From positions 9,378,430 to 9,442,429 of the forward strand of contig OZ038383.1 in assembly GCA_964036045.1 (NCBI GenBank): 64,000 nucleotides of DNA, in the 5' to 3' direction. Below, one piece after another: positions 10,169 to 21,796 of this stretch. A program made the translations under genes and the position numbers. The DNA comes from Eutreptiella sp. 'Long Island Sound 2002'. Lineage: Eukaryota > Euglenozoa > Euglenophyceae > Eutreptiales > Eutreptiaceae. How positions within the stretch are numbered: the first letter of the stretch is position 1; each line of letters starts with the position of its first letter. The notes under the pieces were generated by a model that did no database searches, was not told where the DNA came from, and worked only from the letters and a program-made list of their open reading frames with translations.

Positions 10169-12846
10169 GGTGCTTGCAATAATCGCCTTTTGGAGCGATG
10201 CGTGTTGCCACTCGGGAAAGCGAGGAGTTCTATGAGATCTACCCTTGCGCATCGGTTTAAGTCGTGTCGTGACTTGGTAGGGCATCAAGGAAAGGAAAGG
10301 AAAGGAAAGATCATGTTGGCAGTGCGATCCGCCCAGGATTGGGGTGCTACAACCCCCCTCCCCCCCCGCGAACGGACCAAACACGGAGAAGCCTCCCCTC
10401 CCAAAATGGCTCGAAGCGCAAACAATGGCAAAAAAAAAAAGCACCAAAAGGAGCGCAAACAACATCCGAAGAGTTGTTTGGACGAAGCCTTTGTGTATGC
10501 ATAGGACATTGCACCCGAAATGGACCATTTGTGGATTGGTGGAGTGCAAACCACATAACCACATCAAATACACCCATTTCTATTCAACACTACAACGCCG
10601 AGCTAGATCGCGCGCACGGGCACGCCACGCACAACTGTTGTGCACAAAAAGATTGAAGGGGCGAACAGTGGTTGGTCCTCCAATTCGGGTGCGGAAGGAT
10701 TATTGCTACTGCTACTAGCGCGGAGGTAGCATGGAGGGTGTGCGCACGGCTTGAATGCCCTCATTGCAAGCACTATTCCGAGTGCAATGAACGGACTTGC
10801 TTTCGATAGTTCAGGGGAGCAAAACCGAAGGGCGAACATACGACTAGCACAAAATAGAATGTCAAGAATGCACCCAAAATTGCGCACGTGCACAATCTTT
10901 GAGTGCCGCGATCTCCACATCTCAATGCCTTTCAGCCATCCATCGACTATTTGCAGCCTTGACCACATTCACCCCTTGACACATTGGTACACGTTGCGCA
11001 CCCTCTTTCCGTCCCCAGCCCCCTCCTGCAACTAGGCCTCGTCCATTCCACCCACATTGCACCGGGGGCATTGTCATACTACTTTCCTCCATCCCTGTCA
11101 GTGGGATCCAACGTACACCAAAACTTGACCAAACCGACAAAGACTTCATGAACTAACTTAGCAAAGACGAACCTTAACAAACAAGCAACACAAACCAAGA
11201 ACCAAATGTGTTAAGCATTGTGGGCACGAGCAAAATCCTTTGTGTGCGTGCAAATCATGTGTGTGTCTCGTGGTCTCCCTTGCGCTAGGCATTGCATTCC
11301 AAGGCCTAGCCGAAGCGAGGACGTACGCCAAGCACCTAGGTCTACTTTCGGGGGGGGGGGGTAGTAACACGAACGCATGTCCACGGGAAAGGCGCACGAC
11401 CAAGGCAATTGATGGCATAAGAGATAGACATTGCCGATCCACAACAAAGTTCTTGATGCACAAAAAATTGCTGTCCGCGACGCATGGGCCGGCATAACGA
11501 ACCCAACCGACAAACCGACAACCGAGATGGCACGGTTGAATCAACCATTTCTGATGTTGTCCTTGTGCTCAGCGTTCGCAACCCCCAAGAGGGCAAGGGA
11601 TGAAGCCACTTTGCCATTATGTGGGCGCCTCAAAGTTCTCATCGTGTTCACCCAATTACATGCCCTACCCGTACCCGTAGTGCAGATTCCAATACTTGCA
11701 AGGGTTTCTTGATCTTGTGTTGACCCAACTTCCTTACATCATCTGCATGACCAAACCTGACATCGGATACTAAAATGGGTCTTAACGGAACAGGGCGGTG
11801 GTAACCCGTCCCCTTCCCATCAGGCTGGATCGCATCATGGATCGCGAACGCAGAACCCCTACCAATTGTCCATTGCCCAATCAAGTCACAACGACCAATT
11901 AAATTGTAAACCTCGAATTCTTTACCCCGTGCCCAACAACATGCCCAATCCAACCGCTGCCCAACCCCTCGATTTGGCTCTTTGTCCATTCTAACGACAT
12001 AGCGTCGCATTCCTTCCACAGGCTATACCGCAGGAGTGACCCACAATCTTTGTGGGACCCTCCCATATTCCCATGGGGATGATGTGTGGCCACGGAGATG
12101 TGGCGTGTTAACACCGCTATGTGACGGCCACCTGAAAATTACACCACCCCTTGGCAACACGTGTTAACACAATCCATTTTGCGAGGCGGAAATTACACAA
12201 CACAACACAACAAGAAGTCAAGAACCATGTTTTAACGATGAGAGCAAATGTGCAAATCTCATGTCACAACATAATACCCTTGTAAATGCAGTTCAACATT
12301 CCACAACACAAAGCACAAGTCAACACAAGGAACAGCTGTGTTTTAGGTGTGAAGATTACCCCCCCCCTCCATTAATATCACTCTATCTCGGAGCGAAAAT
12401 TACGCCCCTTGTTGTTAGTTCTCCCACCTCGGATGCAATAGCCTCATTTAGTGTATGGTTTTTAGCTTTGTGGATTAGTGGTGGTGGTGCGGCACGTTGA
12501 CTATTTTTCGCATGCGAGCGCACAGAGGCATTGGTCCCAACCTTTTGAAGCCTTCGAATCTCCAATGTGTGGACTCGGCTGTACGCCACACAAGCAATTC
12601 AACGGGATATCCATTTTTTTCTATTGATGCGTCATACGGACCATTTACCATTAACCCTTTGTGAACCAAATGGGTGCAAAGTCCATGGCCTTTCCATTAT
12701 GCATGCTTCTATTGTGTCCGCCAATCAAGAAACGTCATCCACGTAGTGTGCACAAAACGTGCGAAAGTGCTCTTTTGCTCTTGCGCAAATAAACTCACAT
12801 GACTCACCTTTTGATGCCAAGTCGTGCCAGCGTCAAATTAAGGACC
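10169..12846. other. Intergenic, one weak coding candidate
   Basis: No recognised gene. A minus-strand frame at 11648-12019 (123 codons) has balanced, protein-like composition and could be a relic exon, but no family is evident. Two copies of the palindrome GTGTTAACAC lie at about 12104 and 12161. The rest is moderately AT-rich with short homopolymers. Confidence 0.45.
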
Positions 12847-13290
12847 GTAGATGAGATACAGAAAATATCCCAAAATTGAGCAACAGTTCAACTGCGTGGA
12901 TGAGATAGAGAAAATATCCCAAAATTGAGCAACAGTTCAACTGCGTAGATGAGATTGAGAAAACATCCCGAAATTGAGCAACAGTTCAACTGCGAGATCC
13001 TCCAGAGAAAATATCCCAAAACTGAGCAACAGTTCAACTGTGTAGATGAGATAGAGAAAACATCCCGAAATTGAGCAACAGTTCGACTGCGAGATCCTCC
13101 CGAGAAAATATCCCAAAACTGAGCAACAGTTCAACTGCGTAGATGAGATAGAGAAAATATCCCGAAATTGAGCAACAGTTCGACTGCGAGATCCTCCCGA
13201 GAAAATATCCCAAAGTGGAGCAACAGTTCAACTGTGTGGATGAGATAGAGAAAATATCCCAAAATTGAGCAACAGTTCAACTGCGAGATC
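12847..13290. repeat. 49-bp tandem repeat, nine copies
   Basis: Nine copies of a unit of about 49 bp carry the core TTGAGCAACAGTTCAACTGC. Two spacer types, TAGATGAGATAGAGAAAA and AGATCCTCC(C)GAGAAAA, partly alternate, suggesting growth from a dimeric unit of about 97 bp. The minus strand is open across much of the array (Leu/Phe/Cys-rich), which follows from the repeat. The last unit runs directly into the dispersed block beginning near 13266. Confidence 0.92.
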
Positions 13291-13578
13291 GCCCCTGGCC
13301 TCGCACACAGGGCGGCAGCTGGGGATCACGATACTTATAGATCACAGTTTACGCATGTTTTACACCGTTCGATGCCACCGCATGCACCAGAGAACGCAAA
13401 CGTACCCAGTGAGCACGCAGGAATTCTGAGGCTGGCCCGTAGAACAGATCCGGACCGGCGACACAAGCAGTACCATGAAAAGGTGGTTTTGCAGCTCGGC
13501 TATAACCGTCACACGAGCAAATCCTGTTATGCTGCTACGAAAGTTTCTTTGAAATTCAACATCGTCTGCAGTTGACAT
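13266..13578 (+). repeat. Dispersed repeat block, copy A
   Basis: The segment from the last 49-bp unit to about 13440 is similar to the reverse complement of 21195-21371. Both begin with CCAAAATTGAGCAACAG, contain a CAGCTGGG element and then a stretch that is conserved as protein: MPPHAPENANVPSEHAGILR here against MPPHASEKANVPSEHTRVLR there. Protein-level conservation suggests that the pieces come from a multicopy gene or a mobile element with a coding function. In this copy the frame continues to 13575. I do not recognise the protein. Confidence 0.6.
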
Positions 13579-14676
13579 TGCCAGATTGTTCTCTTCTGCA
13601 TGTTCAAGATTCTTGGATTGAATTTTCCAGAAGACTAATCATTAGCACCATGTGACATCCGCCTTTTAACTGAGCTGTGCCATTTCCATTACGACGTGAA
13701 TTGTCCATCTGCCCTTCATTTGTTTTTCAAGTCCAACATGCAACTGCTTCCGCTGCAAAGTGTAGTCTCACTCGTCCACAGAGTTGTGTTATGGGCGCAA
13801 GCCAATTTCCCGCTTTGTGTATGCTTGCCTAACGTTGCCTGCTGAAGAGTCGGCTTGGTTTGTATGTCACTTTGATAAGCCTGCGTGTTGCCTCGCTTTG
13901 CCGTGCCAACCAGCATCATAGCAAAATCGAATACATTAACAAAGTCCTTGAGCTGTGCTTCGGAAATATTGCACCTACTTCTATCTTCTTCTCATGTTTC
14001 ATAGCACAAGTGTTTCATTCCGCTTCGCTTTATGGACTACTACTCTGGGGCCCCTTGCATGAAACATGCATTTGAGGCCACCACCCCTACACCGTGAAGC
14101 AATGAGGCTCATAAATACAGCAAAGGACACCAAATGGGCCCCCATGTCTAGGCCCACTTGAGGCATTTGCTCTTGCTTGTGTCCATATGATTTGTGTTGT
14201 ATGTCACGTAATTTTGACCGCCGCCGAAACACGAAAAGCGCCATTTTGCTTACTCTGCAGCTTATGGAATTCATGTTCACTTGATGAGTGCTTGTGGTTT
14301 TGGGTTAATTTGAACAACATCCTTATGGTGGTACCCACACAAGGTGCACATGTATGGTATGTGAAAAACAAATTAAGTACACGCCCAAACACGCTAGGGA
14401 AGTAACATTCACTTGCACTGCTCTCACAGAAACAGTTGTTGTGGTTTCTTTTGGCCTTGCATGTCCTGCACCTGTTCTGCCTAAAGAGCCCGACCACCAG
14501 TCGAAAAGTGAGATTTGGTTTGAGCAACGTCAATATTTCAATTTTAAAGGAGGGGCTAGGATTCGAACGAAATTTTCAACGTAATTTTCAACGAAATTTT
14601 CAACGAAATTTACGATAAATTTCACATGTGAAATATTATGAAATATATGGTTCTTGTCCACAACTCACTGCTCCTA
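13579..14676. other. Intergenic, no gene seen
   Basis: AT-leaning DNA without a supportable gene. A short tandem repeat of AACGAAATTTTC lies at about 14564-14615. Confidence 0.45.
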
Positions 14677-14845
14677 GGATATCAACACACTGGAGGCAGT
14701 GGCAGAGCCTAAGAGATTGGGTGGTGCCGCGCCGACAGCATGTGTTCTTTATCCCTAGAGCATAGTTGAGCGGTTACAACACTTGACTTACAACTCGACG
14801 ACCTAAGTTCGATTCCCGACAAGGAGAGTCATACCTGACCCACTC
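14677..14845 (+). mobile_element. tRNA-derived SINE-like unit, copy 1
   Basis: A 169-bp unit is repeated 315 bp downstream with only a few changes. Its 3' half is tRNA-like: TAGTTGAGCGGTTA matches a pol III A box with one or two departures, and AGTTCGATTCC matches the B box GGTTCGANTCC at nearly all positions, about 45 bp apart. The stems do not close as in a working tRNA, so this is a tRNA-derived short element rather than a tRNA gene. The 5' half (ATCAACACACTGGAGGCAGT and onward) is the non-tRNA body. Confidence 0.6.
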
Positions 14846-14991
14846 GTGTGCAGGCACGGGAAGTGTGCTCAAGACCATACGAGAAATCAAGCAGAGACAG
14901 GAGCGAACAAAGCCGCGACGACCAAGGGGGATGGTGCCCTACAATACACCACCGGACAGAGACAGAACAACGGACGACGAAGCGAGGAAGG

Positions 14992-15160
14992 GGATATCAA
15001 CACACTGGAGGCAGTGGCAAAGCCTAAGAGATTGGGTGGTGCCGCGCCGACAGCATGTGTTCTTTATCCCTGGAGCATAGTTGAGCGGTTACAACACTTG
15101 ACTAACAACTCGACGACCTAAGTTCGGTTCCCGACAAGGAGAGTCATACCTAGCCCACTC
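14992..15160 (+). mobile_element. tRNA-derived SINE-like unit, copy 2
   Basis: Second copy of the unit at 14677-14845, same orientation, with the same A-box-like and B-box-like motifs; the B box here is AGTTCGGTTCC. The 146-bp spacer between the copies (14846-14991) is different sequence, so the pair is either a dimeric element or a tandem duplication of element plus flank. Confidence 0.6.
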
Positions 15161-15234
15161 CCATAATTTGTTGTGTTTTTGTCCCATTTGGTCCAACCTT
15201 CCCCACTTTGACCGTAGCATTTCGTTTCCACACC

Positions 15235-15621
15235 ATGAAGTCTAAGGATCTTGTTTGGTCCCATTTCAGTGTTTTGGAACGCAAACCCGATGGGACACCA
15301 AAAACAGTGAGTTGCAATTATTGCGCTTTGATGAAGTTCACCAATTGCACGCGCATGAAGCAACACTACTCGAATGAACATTAACATGCACACACCAGCG
15401 AATTCAATGAAGAGGAGCCTCCTGCCCTTGTTGATCTCAACCATTTGTATGAGGATGGAGGTAATGAAGGACCACCTCCGGAAAATCAAGCACCACCTCA
15501 CCAAAACCAAGCACCACCTCCCGAAAGCCAAGCACCTCCTCCCGAAAACCACGCACCACGTTCCGAAAACCAAGCACCACCGGCAAAAAAGCAAAAGATG
15601 ATGACCAACTTGGGGACTTGA
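15235..15621 (+). pseudogene. BED zinc-finger transposase N-terminal relic
   Basis: From the ATG at 15235 the frame reads MKSKDLVWSHFSVLER, then SCNYCALMKFTNC and MKQHYSNEH. This is the C-x2-C...H-x4-H layout and aromatic pattern of a BED zinc finger, a DNA-binding domain typical of hAT-type transposases. A single TAA at about 15382 interrupts the frame, which then stays open to 15621 and encodes an acidic piece followed by six degenerate PPPENQA-type repeats and a basic KKQK end. No catalytic domain follows. It is best read as the 5' remnant of a hAT-like transposon gene with a nonsense mutation, or an exon whose continuation is lost. Confidence 0.6.
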
Positions 15622-17460
15622 TGGACTTTGGGGATTGTCGAGGCAGTTTGTGGCTCGCCCATGGGGGCCCCACATAGGACAAGGACAAGCCCCGTCCCCT
15701 CAAAATGATAAATGTCACATTTTTCATAAATTTCATAAATTTCGAAAGTTTCACCAGAATTTCACCTATTTTTCAACCCTAAAAAGTAGACTCCTAAATT
15801 TCATGAAATTTTTGAATCCTAGGAGGGGCCCAAAAAAGGGGTGGGTCTTATAAATGGTTTTTTGCTGGTGGGTCTATAGTCGGGGGGGAGGGAGTGGTGT
15901 GCCTCACTTTCCGTTTAGCATTGGTAGTTGGGACACATTCCCAGTTGTCGTTATGCAAGGTCGCAGCCGTTTCCACCCAAAATACAAAAAATTCTTGGCC
16001 ATGCTCTGTGTTCTTCTTGTTGGCAGTTTTCAGGTTGCGGTAGTGAACTCATGTTTGCCGAACATGCTTCACCACATAAACCGCCGCATCTCTGCAGAAA
16101 GCTTTCGCTCAGGCCATTTGGCTCTTTTGCATGTGCTTTGTTTGCTCTGCTCTTGAGTCGTGGTAATTCGAGCCTCCGTTGAAGTAGAGACGGTGTGACT
16201 GCCCAAGACGGTTTGGTGATATTCTCGCTTGGCCCCTCCAAATGAAATCTGGGTAATGTTGGCCCTTGAAAGCGCTGTGTCGGTGGATCCTTCCATCCCG
16301 ACTCTCGCCATTTGGAAGTGGCTGGTTGTTGTTTTGTGACGTCGTGTTTTTCCTTTCCACACTACCGGCGTGGTTTGTGGCAGGCTATTGTCGACCTTTT
16401 TTGAGCCGCTAGTGTTCCATCCACTTTGATGGTGCACAACTTAGGTGTCATTGAGGAGGTCAATTGCATTGCGCTATATTTTGCATTTTTGAGTTTTTCG
16501 TAAACTAACGTGTGGCTTACCATGGACTACTTGATTGCCTCGCTCTTATACAAGTTTGTGCACATTTTAACACGGTGATGGCAACACTTGATGCCGGAGC
16601 CATCTGCATCCTGCACTGTGATTGAGTCATGGTAAATTGAGCCTCCGTTGAACCAGAGACGATAGAATATCCAAGACGGTTGAGTGCAGCAAACGAGCAA
16701 CCGAGCACCGGGTAAAAAGTGTCACTCGACGTTCCATTCTCGACGATGTTGTGTGTTTTCCGTCTTTCTGTAGGAAGTCTCATTCGGTTTGCTCCCTTTC
16801 TTGTCCGATGATTTTTGCAACTTGTGAGAGTTGTGCATGATCAACCGTTTTCTGCTTTGCTATCTTTAGCAGTCTTCTACTGTCAATGCACGTATGGCTG
16901 CACAAGGAAGCCAACTTGTAGCCGGCCAACCAGCTGCGGCTAGAACCCAAACTTCGCCAATGAGGCCAGGAGGGTATGGCCCACCTGTCGTGGCAGCAAA
17001 TCGACAATTAGCAGCCCAACTGGATGCTGCTGATGGGGTGATTGATGGACAATGTTATGGACCGCAGGTGCCGTCATGTCCCCACGAGCCGCCAAGCACA
17101 TTCTTCCCTTTGCTGAAGGGGACCAAGGGGGCTGAAATCTCGAGTGACATCCTAATCAGCACAGGCTGCACAGAGCGACAGCCAACATGGTCACATGAAG
17201 CTGGGTCTGACTGAGGTTCCTACGGGCTCTGGGTGTGACCGCACTAAGCGCCCAGCGCACGACCGGTGCCCGGTGCCAGATCCACCCGGTGCTTGTGTGA
17301 ACCTCGAATGGTCGAATGAGTTGAGTTAAGAAGCAGCCCAGCAAAGTTAAAACTCCACCCCATGGACCCTTTTCTACGCTCAACAACTGGCTGAGATTGA
17401 GTGTCTACGTGCTTGTGTGATGGGCAGTGATGTCAGCCGTACCGGCTGGAAGTACCAGCT
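15622..17460. other. Intergenic with a diverged direct repeat
   Basis: Two diverged direct repeats lie at about 16156-16232 and 16623-16700. They share GTAATTCGAGCCTCCGTTGA and CCAAGACGG-type blocks, and their minus-strand translations share an LG...VS.STEA..T.TQ.Q pattern. No gene family is recognised. The 15700-15830 part is rich in TTTCATAAATTTC-like repeats. Confidence 0.4.
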
Positions 17461-17546
17461 GGTACTTCCTTGGCAGTCCTCGGCCTTTCAACGACGCGTC
17501 TCTGGTACTTCCTTGGCAGTCCTCGGCCTTTCAACGACGCGTCTCT
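17461..17546. repeat. Perfect 43-bp tandem duplication
   Basis: Two identical head-to-tail copies of a 43-bp unit beginning GGTACTTCCTTGGCAGTCCT, at 17461-17503 and 17504-17546. The lack of differences indicates a recent event. Confidence 0.95.
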
Positions 17547-17782
17547 GGCGTCTTGCCGCTTTGCGTTAATGACCTCGTAGACGTCGTACGGTGGTCCGTG
17601 CGGTCCGTGGTTGGTTTTCATTTCAGTAGAATACGGAATCACGGCCTACAAAGGCATAGGCAGAGAGACACAGGAAGAGCCGAACTCGGAGCTTCTGTTA
17701 TACCAAAGTATGGTGACTCACTACAGGCAGCCAGCTGAGCGCTACGACTGGTAGAAGCGGATATGTTGGGGAGCGGCTGGGG

Positions 17783-18367
17783 ATGTCAATGCGCATTTCT
17801 GTTGTTCGCAGGTCGCAGTCGCCAGCCCAACTCCAAGGCGTTCCCTCTCGACCCTGGCCTATGCATCTCCAGCGCCAGCTGCATATGCCCCGGCCAGCAA
17901 TGCCCAGCCCGGTCACCCGGGCCCCGCAGTGCACTGCTCTGGTGTCGTATCCAGCACATGTCGCTCAGGCGTACCCTGCTCAGGCATATCCCGCTAAGGC
18001 ATCTCCGGCTCAGGTGTACCCTGCTCATGCGTATCCCGCTCAGGCGTACCCCGCTGGATACCCCGCCACCGCGCCAGCTCAGCCGGTCACACAGCCTGTC
18101 ATACAACCCGTATCCGTATCCGTCTATCCCAGCGGGCATGCTTCAGTTCCCCGCTGTCTCTCCGCTGACACTCAAGTCCCGCACACAATCACGGCTAAAC
18201 CAGCAATCGACACTGTCTCAACATACAAGGTGTGTTTGAAGGGGGATGCTGTGGTTGGGAGTCTGGCAGGCGGGTTTTGGAGATTGACAGCTGGTGGTTG
18301 GGGACAGCGAGTCGAGACTAGCAACTGGCGATCGGGATCTGACGGACAGTGGTTGAAGGTGATTTGA
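17783..18367 (+). CDS. Hypothetical ORF with YPAQA repeats
   Basis: A 194-codon open frame whose middle (about 17945-18060) is a degenerate 15-bp minisatellite encoding YPAQA/YPAKA-type pentapeptides, followed by a Pro/Val/Gln-rich segment. Tyr-Pro-rich repeats of this kind occur in disordered tails of cytoplasmic and secreted eukaryotic proteins. The N-terminal part is basic and the C-terminal part Gly/Trp-rich. No domain is recognised and no splice sites are fixed. The proximity of the YPPTAIG minisatellite 120 bp downstream, in a Tyr-Pro-encoding phase, suggests that both were parts of one low-complexity protein gene. Confidence 0.3.
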   Translation: MSMRISVVRRSQSPAQLQGVPSRPWPMHLQRQLHMPRPAMPSPVTRAPQCTALVSYPAHVAQAYPAQAYPAKASPAQVYPAHAYPAQAYPAGYPATAPAQPVTQPVIQPVSVSVYPSGHASVPRCLSADTQVPHTITAKPAIDTVSTYKVCLKGDAVVGSLAGGFWRLTAGGWGQRVETSNWRSGSDGQWLKVI

Positions 18368-18487
18368 TAGAGGCTGGAGATTGAGTGCAACCCAAACACA
18401 ATTCAACCCACCATCAAATCAGGGGTTGCCATAAGGACGCTCAGCCTTTTTTTTTTTTTACTAAGGCAGCCACTCTCTGATGTTTGG

Positions 18488-18741
18488 TGGCTACCCACCA
18501 ACCGCCATCGGTTACCCACCAACCGCCATCGGTTACACACCAACCACCATCGGTTACCCACCAACCGCCATCAATTACCCACCAACCGCCATCGGTTACC
18601 CACCAACCGCCATCGGTTACCCACCAACCGCCATCGGTTACCCACCAACCGCCATCGGTTACCCACCAACCGCCATCGGTTACCCACCAACCGCCATCGG
18701 TTACCCACCAACCGCCATCAGTTACCCACCGGCCGCCATCA
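18488..18741. repeat. 21-bp minisatellite, about 12 copies
   Basis: About twelve copies of a 21-bp unit (TACCCACCAACCGCCATCGG plus one base) are bounded on both sides by runs of ten or more T. On the plus strand one frame gives repeated YPPTAIG heptads, similar to XYPPX-type disordered repeats; the minus strand gives WWVTDGG heptads. Since 21 is divisible by 3, all frames stay open through the array. Confidence 0.95.
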
Positions 18742-21194
18742 TAGGGCGTATTGGACACTCCGAGTTTTTTTTTTTTATATTATTATGGCAACCCCTGCAT
18801 CAAATCACGCCTATGCAAAGAACTCAAAAGTAACAACCTCCCCAATGTCTTCGATTTTCAACAAGCCTCGTTTACCACGTTTACTCCAACAAACAAATGG
18901 CATACCCCGAAAAAGAAATTGGCGAACTCTTCAACGAACTCGACGGTTTCGAAGTAGCCATCTTCCAAACGGACTGGGAAAACCCCTTTGGGAACATAAT
19001 GGATGGCGGTTGGAGACTCACCGTGCCGGTTCCCTGCTGCATGCCCGCGTGGAATACCCAGATGCAAGCACTCTCATGGCGTCTGCATCCATCTTTGTGA
19101 AAAACCGCCGCAGGTTCTGCATTACATGTCGGAAAGCAAGAAAGTGGGGGAAACCAAATTTTTCTGAGCAGGGTGAAACAGAGCCCCTAGTACATGATGG
19201 TTTGTTCTGGGGCCCAGTGCCAGGGATAATCTACGGGGGAGTGGCCGAAGGATAAGTGAGCAGGTAGGATTGGCGGATGCTGGATTAGAGGGTTCTCCAA
19301 ACGCAGGCAGCAGCCAGGAGTTCGAAAGGGAGTTTGCGAACCCAGTCGAAGAAAGTGTGGTGTGGTCTATTTATGAAGTGTGCAGCCAACCATGTTGCAG
19401 CTGCTTGGGCATCGTTTGGGGGGTTTGGGTCACTTGGAGGCGAGGGAGACACAAGAAATGCTGTACAATCAATCCTGTTTCAAGTGGCGGGTGCTGTAGT
19501 GCTGGGCTGCCAAACAGACAACTCAGAAACAATGGCACCTCTCGAAAATTTATGGTGCTCACGAAAAATGCCAAATCTAGTTTTTGCCTTTTTTGTGCGA
19601 ACATGGGGGTATGTTTGCACCGTTACAGTTTGCCATTATACCACAGGCACAAGCCTTGCCATTTCTGGGAGAGTGCCATTATCTCTGGGAGATGGCCATC
19701 ATTTCATAATGCGTTCTGGCTAAGTGTAGGTCGCCCGGGCTGTATGTACGACGGCCACCTCACAACCAAATGTTGCTTGGATCCCGCCCACAGCATCAGT
19801 CAATTAATCTCCTTGAGTTCAGGATAAATCAGGGGCCTATAGAGCCCGCTTCGTTGCTGTCAAGCAAGGTTCAGCCCTCAATTTCACAGAAACCAGCACG
19901 ACCTATGCGTCACACCTGCACATGCTGGTGCACCAATGCACACAGGCCACCACAACACGAACCGTGAGTTTGCAATGGAACGGTTGTCCTACACGGAGCC
20001 AGGCGGATAGAAGAGATGACCAGAATAGGGGAGGCTGATGGAGGGTGCACATATCGAAATGTTGGAATGGGGCTGACAGCACACAGTTAGTGCTGCAGGA
20101 AAATGCTTGATGCGATACGAAAAGAGGTTCGCCGAAAAGGGCCGCTTCCACACCCACAACACTTTTTGTACCATCAATACCTGCACTTTGAGCACCACTT
20201 GCGCACTCGCTCGCTCACTCGCTTGCTGATACACGCACGCACGCATGCACGCACTAACTCCTGCATTCACCCACGCACGCACCGACACACTCACTCACTC
20301 ACTACCTCACTCCCTCACTAAACCAAACACCGAAGGCGCAAAGTTTCCAGTGACACAAATGACCTTGATAAGGATAATGACTGCAGTACTGACAGGATGC
20401 GCAGCGTCATTACTGTGAAATACTTTTTTCCTTTTTGAAAACGAGCGCTGCCAGCATGGGATCAATGAATGCCAGCAAATACAGCACTCAGACGCATGGA
20501 ATGAGATTGTTGACGGTAGTTTTTTCAAGAGGGAAATGCAGAATATCATTTGTTGTTCATTATCACGAACACCGTTTCTACAAAGCGCGCATCGGGCATG
20601 TACTGGGTGCACGCTGGCGTGTATTGGCTCGTGCGTTGACCTGAGCAACCCCTGTCATTTCCTTGTGCTGAGAAATGCAGCCCTGCCAACAAGAGCGAGC
20701 GGCAATGGGTGTCTCTTCGCACCTGGGAGGGGACCTTTCAATGTTTGGCCATTGGTCCACTCGCATTCTCCAGATGTCTGGGAAGGCACTTGATCGTCCA
20801 GGCACCGTGCAGGTCTGTCATCCTTCACATTCCTGAGGGAGGGGGGCTGCCTCACTGTACTACATTCTGCCAGAAGGTCCTGGATAATCTTTGTTGATGC
20901 AATCTATTGTTCTTTTCTCTCCACCATGTCCTTCTCTCTCTCTCCCTCTGCCCCCACCCCACCCCACCCCACCTCTCTTCATGAGGCTTCAACCCCCTCC
21001 CCAACATTTCACCCCCGCCACATGTCCCCCTCAACAAGAAGGTCAGGCAAACACACACAACAAACAGCCGGTATCGGACGCTCCTAGTCATGTGCGTGTG
21101 ACAGCGGGGCATGAGGCGGAGGGCAAGGCTTGAGTCATGGCGCTAGTCGTGGGGGCACAGGGCAGAGTGGACTACTTTGTAGCGCTTATAGCGC
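18742..21194. other. Intergenic, no gene seen
   Basis: Several short frames but no recognised protein. A minus-strand frame at 18858-19067 (Phe/Val/Glu-rich) and plus-strand frames at 19270-19827 are weak candidates only. Pyrimidine-rich and CCCCA-type simple repeats occur at 20925-21010. Confidence 0.4.
20200..20325. repeat. CACG/CACT tetranucleotide microsatellite
   Basis: Imperfect 4-bp repeats: CTCG/CTCA, then CACG, then CACT, across about 125 bp. Encoded peptides are Thr/His/Ser strings and not meaningful. Confidence 0.85.
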
Positions 21195-21371
21195 TGCCGT
21201 CGTAAGTGACCGCAGGACTCTTGTGTGTTCGCTGGGCACATTTGCCTTCTCTGATGCGTGCGGCGGCATTGATTCGGCAAAATGAGTTTCGGCTAACGGT
21301 TGACTGTCAGATACCCAGCTGCTATGCGGGGCCAGGGGGACTCCTGCAGTTGAGCTGTTGCTCAATTTTGG
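21195..21371 (-). repeat. Dispersed repeat block, copy B (inverted)
   Basis: Reverse-complement relative of 13266-13440. It includes one unit of the 49-bp repeat core (CCAAAATTGAGCAACAG on the minus strand) and the conserved peptide MPPHASEKANVPSEHTRVLR. An acidic/Ser-rich peptide precedes the conserved part on the minus strand up to 21443. Only one 49-bp unit is present here, so the nine-unit array at 12847 probably arose by local expansion at copy A. Confidence 0.6.
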
Positions 21372-21796
21372 ATTACCATCTTCTTCAGCATCTTCATCAT
21401 TGAAGCAAGAATAGTGGGGGTCATCACGGGCGGAGGAAAACACGAAGCGGAGGAAAACACGAGGAAAACACAGTTGTGAACCGACTTTCGATCTTTTACT
21501 TCAGATGGTGCACATCACCTGGCGCGATTTTGCATGTTCACAAGCAAAATTTTCAAATCCTCTGATCAGCTTGAAGCTTGCGCTGATTGTGCAATCAATG
21601 TAGTGTCTTCAAAACATGGACAAAATGGCAGATTCGAATTTGTTTTGTAAGGCTGGGTGATGGCTTGTAGGTGGGAGGGTCCTCCACACGTCTGGGTTGC
21701 CCTGGTGGATGGTGTACAATTAGGATAAATTACAGCACAAATTCTCCAAGATATTGATGCGTTGGGGGTCAGCTTGTGCATGTCTGAACTCTGCAC

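Noticed and set aside
12847-13290. CRISPR-like array
   Set aside because: Spacers are not unique but two recurring types, and the context is eukaryotic; an ordinary minisatellite.
14754-14825. Functional tRNA gene
   Set aside because: Pol III boxes are good but acceptor, anticodon and T stems do not pair as in a tRNA; duplicated with a non-tRNA body, so called SINE-like.
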